Of a stretch of 22,702 bases of DNA, positions 1-6,487 are shown piece by piece; within the stretch, counting starts at the first letter, position 1, and the number at the start of each line of letters is the position of its first letter. The notes beneath the pieces are model-generated. The model made no database searches, was not told where the DNA came from, and was given only the letters and a program-made list of their open reading frames with translations. The translations under genes were made by a program, and so were the position numbers. Source of the stretch: JAVBOF01 sp031550915 (GTDB lineage Bacteria > Bacillota > Clostridia > Christensenellales > MGBC116941); the NCBI GenBank assembly GCA_031550915.1, contig JAVBOF010000158.1, positions 1-22,702 on the forward strand. Direction: 5' to 3'.

Positions 1-121
1 GGATAACAGGGTAATGTATTCCGTAGGGAGCGCTGCAATACGCGCAGGCCTGATAGACGCTGATATAGCCATAGGCTTGCCACTCTCGGCTACGGGCAAA
101 AATATTTACTTTGAGCGATGA
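1..121 (+). CDS. DUF2148 ferredoxin-domain protein, C-terminal fragment
   Basis: Reading from base 2 there is an open frame of 39 codons ending in TGA at 119-121; the 5' part lies outside the window. The tail has the pattern DNRVMYSVG, then a Leu/Ile/Asp-rich stretch, then GLPLSATGKN and a final F-E-R. From memory this is the typical C-terminus of DUF2148 proteins, small clostridial and archaeal proteins with a Cys-rich (4Fe-4S-like) domain and no firmly established role. The Cys-rich part is not visible here. The assignment rests on these short motifs only, so the family is likely and the function unknown. The next gene is convergent. Confidence 0.7.
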   Translation, partial: DNRVMYSVGSAAIRAGLIDADIAIGLPLSATGKNIYFER

Positions 122-176
122 TTTTCTTAATAAATAAGAGAAATGGTTTAGTTTCAGCCGCTTATAAATAACAAGA

Positions 177-212
177 CAGCGTATATAGTTTGCAATGCTG
201 CATATACCGCTG
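177..212. terminator. Hairpin between convergent genes, candidate bidirectional terminator
   Basis: Arms CAGCGTATAT (177-186) and ATATA-C-CGCTG (202-212) pair over 10 bp with one bulged C, around a 15-nt loop. It lies between the stop of the DUF2148 gene (121) and the stop of the minus-strand Crp/Fnr gene (228). There is no clean T-run; on the minus strand the following bases are T-rich (TCTTGTTATTTAT). It may therefore serve mainly the minus-strand gene. Confidence 0.4.
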
Positions 213-227
213 CCTTTGAAGTTTGCT

Positions 228-929
228 CTAATATTCGTTGCTGAACAACGTTTGGCCTAGGCCTTCAAGGTCATATATAATGACGCCGCCGTATACCGTT
301 TCAAGCAATCCGCGCTGCTTGAGGTCTGCAAGCGATCTTGTGACAGTCACCCTTGTTGTACGGGACATCCTAGCAAGATCCTCTTGTGAAACCTCCAAAA
401 AAATGTCCTTTATCTCCGGGTTGCGGCGATTTTTTTGACCGGCAAGCATATATATCGCCCATTCCACCCTTTGGTTTGCGCGGAACATTAGCAGATACAG
501 CTGGGTCATCAATCCGCCGGTGATATTCACAAAATCGGCGATTATCTGTCTGCAAAAAACAGGGTCGTTTTCAAGTAGTTCGTTTATCTCGTTCTTGCTG
601 ATGCAAGAAACGATTGAATCTTCTAAAGCGATAAAGGAAGCAGGGCATGGATTGTTTCCAAGAATTGGTTGCAAGCCGAAGATATTACCATCCCCAAGTA
701 TCTCGATGAGGCCCTGCGTACCGTCTTCCATTGTAAATGAATATTCGAATAATCCATTGATAATATAGTAAATTTTTTCCGCTCTTTGACCTTGCTGCAG
801 AACAACGGTCTTTTTTGGTATGGTGACCTGAGGACGCTTTGAAAATATATCGTCCCACCGGTCCTGAGTACCGGATATTTTATGACATCTGAACATTGGA
901 AAAATGTGCTCGTTTAAATCCATTTCCAC
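228..929 (-). CDS. Crp/Fnr family transcriptional regulator
   Basis: A 233-residue protein of normal length for the family. Residues about 30-125 form a cyclic-nucleotide-binding-like beta-roll (motifs VLQQGQRAEKIYYIINGLF and GDGNIFGLQPILG). A long dimerisation helix follows at about 130-165, then a winged helix-turn-helix with SQEDLARMSRTTRVTVTRSL as the DNA-recognition segment. The cysteines are scattered rather than clustered N-terminally, so an FNR-type iron-sulfur sensor is unlikely; the effector is unknown. The start drawn is GTG at 929. An ATG two codons downstream (923) is equally plausible, because AAGGATGAGG precedes both. It is monocistronic and convergent with the DUF2148 gene. 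Such regulators often control anaerobic or redox genes, and an FNT channel lies nearby, but no target is shown by the sequence. Confidence 0.9.
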   Translation of the reverse strand: MEMDLNEHIFPMFRCHKISGTQDRWDDIFSKRPQVTIPKKTVVLQQGQRAEKIYYIINGLFEYSFTMEDGTQGLIEILGDGNIFGLQPILGNNPCPASFIALEDSIVSCISKNEINELLENDPVFCRQIIADFVNITGGLMTQLYLLMFRANQRVEWAIYMLAGQKNRRNPEIKDIFLEVSQEDLARMSRTTRVTVTRSLADLKQRGLLETVYGGVIIYDLEGLGQTLFSNEY

Positions 930-975
930 CTCATCCTTGTAGTCGAAAGCAATAAAAGCCTATCGTATAGAGCCT

Positions 976-1004
976 AGTTTACCATCATTCAAAGCCATAA
1001 TCAA
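976..1004 (-). promoter_or_regulatory. Candidate sigma-A promoter of the Crp/Fnr gene
   Basis: On the minus strand TTGATT (999-1004) and TAAACT (976-981) are separated by 17 bp, about 50 bases upstream of the GTG/ATG start. The boxes match the consensus moderately. The rest of the 930-1166 gap holds nothing else recognisable. Confidence 0.4.
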
Positions 1005-1166
1005 CAGTCTGGGCCCATATGTACTTCTTACAAATAGACCCACCGTATAAGGCTTAACGGATTTAGCCTATTCCTATTTCCTGCCTGCCTGCTTGATGGC
1101 TAATATCTACAGAAATACGGAACCGAACCGGCGTCAATCAGATAAACATCTTCATACGGAAGGCGT

Positions 1167-1829
1167 TCACAGTCCTTTTATGCGCCGTTTACTCTGCGCA
1201 GCCGCCAGCCTGTTTCCAATATCAAACGCTGTCTGGCAATCTATCGGGAATTGTTCAGTCCGAATCTTCAATTTATGTTCGGCATCGAATTTGCCCGCCT
1301 CGTATTTTGAGTAATCGTCAAATTGGCTGGTGTCGTAACAGGCATAATACTCCGATTCGCCGCCTAGATTTCGAAGGCTTTGGCAATTGTTTTCAAAAAT
1401 GTAAGTATAGTATGATGAAGAGCCCTGTGGCATATTCATTGTAAAGAAGAAAGCTGAATCGACCCTTGCAAAGGTATCTACTTGCCCTGGCTTGTTATAA
1501 TTAATATTCATAAATATAAGCCGCTCCAGTAAAGAGCGCATTGCGCCGGTAACCTCGCCGATATATATCGGTGAGCCCAAGAATAACAGGTCGCATGCCA
1601 TGATTTTTTCCAAAACTGGTGAGAGTTCATCCTTGAAGCCGCACCTGCCGGTAGCGGTCCCCTTTTTTTTGCATGAAAAACAGCTGATACAGCCTTTATA
1701 CTGGAAATCATACAAATGAAGCAGCTCCGTAGATGCTCCTGCTTTTTTTGCTCCATCAAGCGCGTTTTTCAACATTGTAGCTGTATTCCAGTCCTTTCGC
1801 GGACTTCCGTTTATCCCTATAGCGTGCAT
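1167..1829 (-). CDS. Flavodoxin-family / NADPH-dependent FMN reductase-like protein
   Basis: A 220-residue cytoplasmic protein with a flavodoxin-like fold. It begins MHAIGINGSPR, the phosphate loop for FMN. The strand and loop LLFLGSPIYIGEVTGAMRSL (from about residue 80) is the second flavin-contact region. Four cysteines are spaced C47-x2-C50-x2-C53-x9-C63, close to the compact cysteine motif of iron-sulfur flavoproteins (CX2CX2CX4-7C), but the last gap is longer, so a bound 4Fe-4S cluster is possible rather than shown. The ATG at 1829 has a strong AGGAGG 8 nt upstream. It lies 94 bp downstream of the sirtuin gene on the same strand and may share its transcript. The likely role is electron transfer or reduction of a small molecule; the partner is unknown. 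Confidence 0.85.
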   Translation of the reverse strand: MHAIGINGSPRKDWNTATMLKNALDGAKKAGASTELLHLYDFQYKGCISCFSCKKKGTATGRCGFKDELSPVLEKIMACDLLFLGSPIYIGEVTGAMRSLLERLIFMNINYNKPGQVDTFARVDSAFFFTMNMPQGSSSYYTYIFENNCQSLRNLGGESEYYACYDTSQFDDYSKYEAGKFDAEHKLKIRTEQFPIDCQTAFDIGNRLAAAQSKRRIKGL

Positions 1830-1923
1830 ATTCAGCGCCTCCTAAAATATTATTCGACCAAACAATAAAGATATATAAATGTACACCTTTCCATTTCGAT
1901 ATCACATTCGATCCTACCTGGAT

Positions 1924-2667
1924 CTATATACCCAGACGTTTTGAAACCTCGGTAAACACTGTTCCGATGGGGTCGCGAAACACCATATTTGCGCTCTTGT
2001 CATACGAGGTCGGTGTGCGGTTTAACAAAACAAGGTTTTCCCCTCGGAAGTATTGTATCATACCTGCTGCGGGATAGACCAGCAACGAAGTACCGCCGAC
2101 TATCAACATGTCCGCCAGCGCTATGGCTTCGATCGCCCCCGAAACTGTTTCTTGGTAAAGCCCTTCTTCATACAGGACTACGTCCGGACGTACAATGCCG
2201 CCGCATTTTTTACATAAGGGCGGGCTTGTTTTGAACTCCGGTAGAAACAAATATTCAAGCGCATATGTTTCTGCGCATTCCATGCAGTAGTTGCGCCAGA
2301 TGGATCCGTGCAGTTCAAAGACATTTTTGCTACCGGCAAGCTGGTGCAGGCCATCGATATTTTGCGTTACAACGGCGCTGAGAATTCCCCTGCTTTCCAG
2401 CTTCGCTATTCCAATATGGGCAGCGTTTGGCTTGGCTTCCGTATGTATGAGGTTCTCCCTGTAATAATCAAAAAATATCGAGGGGTTTTTGATAAAAAAA
2501 CTATGGCTTAGCAGTTCCTCTGGAGCATGTCCATATTTTTGCCTAGCAAAAAACAAACCGTCCTCAGAACGGAAATCGGGGATACCGCTTTCCGTTGAAA
2601 CCCCGGCGCCACCGAAAAACACTATGCGGCGGCTTTTTTCAATGGTTTTGGCCAACTTTTCTATCAA
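1924..2667 (-). CDS. SIR2-family NAD-dependent protein deacylase (CobB-like sirtuin)
   Basis: A 247-residue single-domain sirtuin of usual bacterial length. These enzymes remove acyl groups from lysine using NAD+, releasing nicotinamide and O-acyl-ADP-ribose. Visible motifs are the NAD-binding GAGVSTESGIPDFR (20-33), QNIDGLH (102-108), catalytic His120 in FELHG, a zinc site of C128, C131, C152 and C155, and GGTSLLVYPAAG in the Rossmann fold. The Tyr-x-x-Arg pair that marks desuccinylases such as E. coli CobB appears to be replaced here (F66, Y69), so deacetylation is more likely than desuccinylation. The start is TTG, chosen because AGGAGG lies 6 nt upstream and translation begins naturally at MIEKLAK. 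It follows the HEAT-like gene by 10 bp, indicating an operon. A macrodomain gene lies divergently 900 bp away. Confidence 0.95.
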   Translation of the reverse strand: MIEKLAKTIEKSRRIVFFGGAGVSTESGIPDFRSEDGLFFARQKYGHAPEELLSHSFFIKNPSIFFDYYRENLIHTEAKPNAAHIGIAKLESRGILSAVVTQNIDGLHQLAGSKNVFELHGSIWRNYCMECAETYALEYLFLPEFKTSPPLCKKCGGIVRPDVVLYEEGLYQETVSGAIEAIALADMLIVGGTSLLVYPAAGMIQYFRGENLVLLNRTPTSYDKSANMVFRDPIGTVFTEVSKRLGI

Positions 2668-2677
2668 AGGAATCCTC

Positions 2678-3307
2678 CTATAAATTTTTATTCAGAAAAG
2701 CCAGGAGCTTCTTTACCCGCGCAGCCTGTAAAGTCGTAAGCTCGCTCATGCGCCTTTCCAAAACACCGGCAAAGCTAAGTAAATTGCCTTTATTCACGCA
2801 TATGGAAGCACGCTCCGCATGCTGAGGTATCTCCTTTGGCCTGCAGGTTTCCAGATGGGCAAGGATGATAGGGAAAACCTTTTTGCTGTAAGTCTCATCC
2901 GCAGCACAAATGGCGGCAAAAACGCTTATACTGTTGTCTACAGTTATGACGCTACCCGCTTTATAGGCTTTTAATATGATATCGATATTATCGAAAAGAA
3001 CTTCGGCAGCCAAATCTGCAATGTAGGCGAGAGCGGTCATACCACCCCATATCAGGCGGTTATTTGTTGAGTTAAGCAGAGGTAAAAGATCCATCGCATA
3101 TGGAGCCAGTAGTTCTGGGTTTCTGGATCCTGCTTCATATAAGACCTTGATACAATCGGAGGCAACAGCTTTATTATTGTTGTTCAGACCATTTACGATC
3201 TCATCAAAGCCGTTTTTATCTTTGCTCTCGCATAACAAAACAGCTAAATCGATGTTTGGCTCCTCATCGCTGCGCCCCAAACTGCAGGCAAGTCTTTCAA
3301 TATACAT
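2678..3307 (-). CDS. HEAT-like helical repeat protein, function unknown
   Basis: A 209-residue soluble protein with no signal peptide. It is almost entirely alpha-helical, with repeating helix pairs of HEAT/ARM type: AVASDCIKVLYEAGSRNPEL, LLPLLNSTNNRLIWGGMTAL, NSISVFAAICAADETYSKKV and a last pair near ERRMSELTTLQAARVKKLLA. Such folds usually bind other proteins; no catalytic motif is visible. The ATG at 3307 has only a weak G-rich site (GGGGGG) upstream. Its stop lies 10 bp before the TTG start of the sirtuin, so the two are very probably co-transcribed. It might present substrates to the sirtuin, but this is only inferred from position. The exact family is not recognised. Confidence 0.75.
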   Translation of the reverse strand: MYIERLACSLGRSDEEPNIDLAVLLCESKDKNGFDEIVNGLNNNNKAVASDCIKVLYEAGSRNPELLAPYAMDLLPLLNSTNNRLIWGGMTALAYIADLAAEVLFDNIDIILKAYKAGSVITVDNSISVFAAICAADETYSKKVFPIILAHLETCRPKEIPQHAERASICVNKGNLLSFAGVLERRMSELTTLQAARVKKLLAFLNKNL

Positions 3308-3439
3308 GGTTTGCCCCCCGTTTAAGCATTAGTCTATATATTCGTTATAGAGCACGTAAATCCTTCAAAACCAAATTGGCCGCGCATCTTGGAAACCGTA
3401 TGTTGCAGGTAAACATTTGTTTCAAAAGCCGCTTATAGC

Positions 3440-3468
3440 TTTACTTTGGGGGAACGCAGCCATATAAT
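3440..3468 (+). promoter_or_regulatory. Candidate promoter of the macrodomain gene
   Basis: TTTACT (3440-3445) and a perfect TATAAT (3463-3468) are spaced by 17 bp in the 259-bp gap between the divergent HEAT-like and macrodomain genes. Transcription would start near 3475, giving a leader of about 90 nt. No equally good promoter was found for the opposite direction; TTTACG-N16-TATAGA on the minus strand is a weak possibility. Confidence 0.5.
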
Positions 3469-3566
3469 TTAGTTGGTGATAAATGGGGAAAATATACTTG
3501 CCCTTATATTTTGAAAATGAATACAAAGCAAATGATTAGGGTACTTAACAGAAATGGGGTGGCAAC

Positions 3567-4034
3567 ATGGCTTTTGAAATTATATATGGCGATATAACTA
3601 AGATGGAAGCGGATGCGATCGTTAACGCCGCCAATCCGGGGCTCAAGATGGGAGGCGGCGTATGCGGCGCCATATTTGCTGCGGCCGGAGCGGATGAGCT
3701 TCAGCGGGAATGTGACGCCATTGGCGGATGTGAGACCGGCGAGGCTGTTATTACAAATGCTTTTGGCCTCCGTGCGAAGTATATTATCCACGTTGTTGGT
3801 CCGGTTTGGCAGGGCGGGGCGAATAAGGAAAAAGAATTGCTCAAAAGCTGTTATAGAAAGGCGCTTTCACTTGCGGCTGAACACAAATGTGAATCTGTTG
3901 CTTTTCCTTTGATATCCTCCGGGATATATGGTTACCCCCGGGAACTGGCGCTTAAAGAAGCGAAAGAAGAAATAAGCGCATTTCTGGAGGATGAGGATAT
4001 GGAAGTTTTTCTGGTACTGTATGACGCGAATTAA
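3567..4034 (+). CDS. Macrodomain protein, YmdB/MacroD-like ADP-ribose binding or hydrolysing
   Basis: A 155-residue single macrodomain. The order of motifs matches E. coli YmdB: GDITKMEADAIVNAANPGL (8-26), GGGVCGAIFAAAG (29-41), GEAVITNAFGL, IIHVVGPVW, VAFPLISSGIYGYP and a final LVLYD. Relatives bind ADP-ribose and hydrolyse O-acetyl-ADP-ribose or mono-ADP-ribose on proteins. Asn20 and Asn23 of NAAN are kept. The Asp found in YmdB and MacroD after GGGGV is Cys33 here, which may change or abolish MacroD-type catalysis. The protein also stops about 20 residues earlier than YmdB, lacking the last helix. ATG with GGGGTGG 5 nt upstream. It diverges from the HEAT/sirtuin unit, whose sirtuin would produce a substrate of this family. 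Confidence 0.93.
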   Translation: MAFEIIYGDITKMEADAIVNAANPGLKMGGGVCGAIFAAAGADELQRECDAIGGCETGEAVITNAFGLRAKYIIHVVGPVWQGGANKEKELLKSCYRKALSLAAEHKCESVAFPLISSGIYGYPRELALKEAKEEISAFLEDEDMEVFLVLYDAN

Positions 4035-4041
4035 CTACATA

Positions 4042-4071
4042 TTGTAAAATATACACTTTGGGGCGTATAAT
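4042..4071 (+). promoter_or_regulatory. Candidate promoter of the unknown-gene/TMEM175 unit
   Basis: TTGTAA (4042-4047) and TATAAT (4066-4071) are spaced by 18 bp in the 58-bp gap after the macrodomain gene. Transcription would start near 4078, only about 15 nt before the ATG at 4093, still leaving the GGGAGTGAG ribosome site at 4081-4089 in the message. Confidence 0.5.
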
Positions 4072-4092
4072 GCTGTTATCGGGAGTGAGTAT

Positions 4093-4509
4093 ATGCGCGA
4101 CAGTGATGAAAGGATTGACATCGAACCGACGAAAGAAGAGGACCTTTTGGTTATGATCCTCGATATAGCGTCGGTTTTTAATGAGGATTTGGAGAGCTGG
4201 GATTATGACGATCCGTTGGCTAGAAAATGGCTTCGAAGGAATTTTAAAAAACAAACGGGCATATCTGCTGAATTCTTTAGAGACAGACTCTCGCTCATAG
4301 GCGATATCGCGGACTCAAAAGGCATTGATAATTTCGGGCGGTTCAGGGAGGATTTCCGCATACTGTTGGATTACTATCTTTACATACAAAGTGTTTCTAA
4401 GGCAAACTGCCCGGATTCGCAAAACGTTATCCAAAACCCCAAAAAGCTAGACGAATGGATAATTGAATTGCGGCAAATAATTGCGATTTTAGGAGAAGAG
4501 ACCGTATGA
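4093..4509 (+). CDS. Hypothetical protein, 138 aa, coupled to a TMEM175-type gene
   Basis: A soluble, acidic, helix-rich protein of 138 residues with no signal peptide, membrane segment or motif that I recognise. Tryptophan- and acid-rich sequence (DLESWDYDDPLARKWLRRNF) lies near residues 35-55, and the C-terminus is a predicted helix ending IIAILGEETV. The ATG at 4093 has the ribosome site GGGAGTGAG 3 nt upstream. Its TGA stop overlaps the ATG of the next gene (ATGA at 4506-4509), so the two proteins are translationally coupled and probably act together, perhaps as a cytosolic partner of the channel. That partnership is inference. The reading frame is convincing; the function is unknown. Confidence 0.75.
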   Translation: MRDSDERIDIEPTKEEDLLVMILDIASVFNEDLESWDYDDPLARKWLRRNFKKQTGISAEFFRDRLSLIGDIADSKGIDNFGRFREDFRILLDYYLYIQSVSKANCPDSQNVIQNPKKLDEWIIELRQIIAILGEETV

Positions 4510-5189
4510 ATCTTTCGAAGCAGCGTTTGGAAGCCTTTAGCGACGCGGTTATCGCAATAATTATAACGATAATGGTTTTAAGTATACCACTGCCCAGTGG
4601 GCTCGATTATAACGGGCTGCTGGAGCTGGGCATGTCCGTTCTCATCTACCTGATAAGCTTTTTAGTTGTAGGCTCGTACTGGAGCCAGCATCACCGCGCA
4701 CTGTCATTTATCGAAAATATATCCGGACGGATTATTTTGATGAATATGCTATTTCTGTTTTTCCTCTCGATGATTCCTTTCTTTACGAAATGGGTCATTG
4801 AAAACCCCGGTGAGATCATCCCGGCGATCGGATACAATATAGATTGCCTTATAGTCAATGCGATCTATATGCTGATCTATAAATATATAATAATCCATAG
4901 CGAACATGAACATATGCAGAGGATACGAAAGCATTTTTACGAAAGACGCAACAACAAGCGGCCAACGGGACTCGTTATCACAAGATTCATCTGTACGGCT
5001 GCCGCTCTGCTGTGCGTAACGCTGTTCTCTTTCTTTTTCCCGATACTCTCCACGTATGTGTTACTTGGGATGCCGGTGATTTTATCAATAGTAAACCTTT
5101 ATTTTGACGAGAGACACGAAAAAAAGTCCGGGAAGACGAGAGGACCGAACAGTGAGTTATGCGAAAAAATCGAACAAATAGCGGAATGA
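4506..5189 (+). CDS. TMEM175/DUF1211-family potassium channel-like membrane protein
   Basis: A 227-residue integral membrane protein. It starts with the hallmark of bacterial TMEM175 proteins, RLEAFSDAVIAI (FSD at residues about 11-13) at the beginning of the first membrane helix. Further hydrophobic helices lie near residues 40-60, 75-95, 100-125, 155-175 and 180-200, consistent with the six-helix subunit of the family, which assembles as tetramers conducting potassium in characterised examples. The tail after about 200 is charged and cytosolic. The ATG overlaps the stop of the preceding gene by 4 nt. The 3' end is only 4 bp from the stop of the convergent YczE-family gene, with no separate terminator visible. 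Confidence 0.88.
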   Translation: MNLSKQRLEAFSDAVIAIIITIMVLSIPLPSGLDYNGLLELGMSVLIYLISFLVVGSYWSQHHRALSFIENISGRIILMNMLFLFFLSMIPFFTKWVIENPGEIIPAIGYNIDCLIVNAIYMLIYKYIIIHSEHEHMQRIRKHFYERRNNKRPTGLVITRFICTAAALLCVTLFSFFFPILSTYVLLGMPVILSIVNLYFDERHEKKSGKTRGPNSELCEKIEQIAE

Positions 5190-5193
5190 TTCT

Positions 5194-5868
5194 TTAATAC
5201 ATGACCTTGCCGGTAAATCTGGCATAGAATTTTCCAAACCAGCGCATAAAAAGCCTTACGATATTACCTATGACCAAAGCGGCTATGACAGTTCCGGCTT
5301 TGACGCTTTCCAGCCTGTGCAAAACTACAAAGGAAACTATTATTGTAAGCGCGACACATGCACAGTCGATCACTATCTTGCCGCGGCCAAACGGCCAATT
5401 GAGTTTTTTGGCAACTACCCGTGCCACTCCGTCGCCCGGCAACAGCAAAAGATCGGAAGCTGCCATGGCGCTCAGACCAAACGCACAAATTACCATACCA
5501 ATGGCAAACAGTATGCTTCTACCGAATATACTTAAAAAGGTATAGTCCCATTGTGCGGTAAGTGGCATCCAAAGGTCTATGAACAGGCTGAATAGAATGC
5601 TGGTCGCAAGCTGCAGAAGTTGTATCTTCTCATATTCCTTGCGAGTCAATATTATCTGGATAACGATAAGCGCGATGTTCCATATAAATTGTGTTGTACC
5701 CAGCGAAAGCTTTGTTATGACCGTAATAAGATAGGCGAAGCTGGTTACAGGCGAAATGCCGACGTTTGCCCTGGCGATAAGGCAAACGCCCAAAGCGGCG
5801 ATCAACATGCCAACGGCATAGAAGATTATGTTTTTAATCGTGTATTTCTCCCTTAGTGATACGGTCAT
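5194..5868 (-). CDS. YczE/YitT-like (DUF6198) multi-pass membrane protein
   Basis: A 224-residue membrane protein with about five hydrophobic helices. The N-terminal helix FYAVGMLIAALGVCLIARA is followed by NVGISPVTSFAYLI, a pattern typical of the YczE/YyaS group of uncharacterised Bacillota membrane proteins. Later motifs are FGLSAMAASDLLLLPGDGVA and KLNWPFGRGKIVIDC. Function is unknown; members are often called putative transporters without experimental support. A TTG two codons upstream (5874) is possible, but the ATG at 5868 has a better-spaced AAGAGA site (about 7 nt). It is convergent with the TMEM175-type gene and divergent from DUF503. Confidence 0.82.
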   Translation of the reverse strand: MTVSLREKYTIKNIIFYAVGMLIAALGVCLIARANVGISPVTSFAYLITVITKLSLGTTQFIWNIALIVIQIILTRKEYEKIQLLQLATSILFSLFIDLWMPLTAQWDYTFLSIFGRSILFAIGMVICAFGLSAMAASDLLLLPGDGVARVVAKKLNWPFGRGKIVIDCACVALTIIVSFVVLHRLESVKAGTVIAALVIGNIVRLFMRWFGKFYARFTGKVMY

Positions 5869-5997
5869 AATCAATCTCTTTTACTTAAAAATTATAAATA
5901 ACTCTTAGAAAGGCATTTTTGGTATATACTAAAGTCAAAGGCATTTGTTTTATTACAACAATTAATAGGATAACAATAAAGATCGTCAGAGGCAAGC

Positions 5998-6279
5998 ATG
6001 TTCACAATTTCTGCAAAGTTGGAATTCTATATACCCCATAGCCATTCCTTAAAGGATAAACGGATGGTCAGACGAAGGTTGACGGATAGGATTCGATCAA
6101 AATTCAACGTATCCGTTGCCGAGGTGGATTGCCAGGATATGCTCCAGCGGCTTGTTATCGGTGTTGCAACGGTTTCGTCTACCCTAACGCAGGCAAAAAA
6201 AATCATGGATGAAATCATCCGGTACGCAGAACAGGATACCGAAGCGGAACTGATAGATATTATGCTCTTTGAGTATTGA
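5998..6279 (+). CDS. DUF503 family (YlxP-like) small protein
   Basis: A complete 93-residue protein, normal for the family. Diagnostic features are the N-terminal beta strand followed by HSLKDKRMVRRRLTDRIRSK (residues 16-35), then FNVSVAEVDCQDMLQRLVIG and a C-terminal helix and strand ending DIMLFEY. DUF503 includes B. subtilis YlxP, usually encoded with translation genes next to rbfA and infB and suspected to act in ribosome function. Here it stands alone, flanked by two minus-strand genes. ATG at 5998 with AGAGG 6 nt upstream. No terminator is evident in the 208 bases that follow (6280-6487), where only a weak 42-codon frame is open (see findings). Confidence 0.9.
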   Translation: MFTISAKLEFYIPHSHSLKDKRMVRRRLTDRIRSKFNVSVAEVDCQDMLQRLVIGVATVSSTLTQAKKIMDEIIRYAEQDTEAELIDIMLFEY

Positions 6280-6487
6280 AAACATGGTTTTATTAATTGA
6301 GGCACAAAGTAAATGGACAAAGAAAAAACAAGGACATTTCAATAATTAGATCGCGGCTTTTGCCGGACGATGGTCACGAGATATGCCTTAAAATAGGCGA
6401 ATCAAGAAATACAAGTAGAGTTTAAATTGCTGCACGGACTATAACGGTATGCAAGTACCGAATGGAAGAAGCAACTAAAATTACTGT

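Noticed and set aside
1..15. The first 15 bases equal 15 of the 18 bases of the I-SceI homing endonuclease site
   Set aside because: The bases encode DNRVM, a conserved part of the DUF2148 C-terminus, so the match is explained by natural coding sequence. The three remaining site bases are outside the window.
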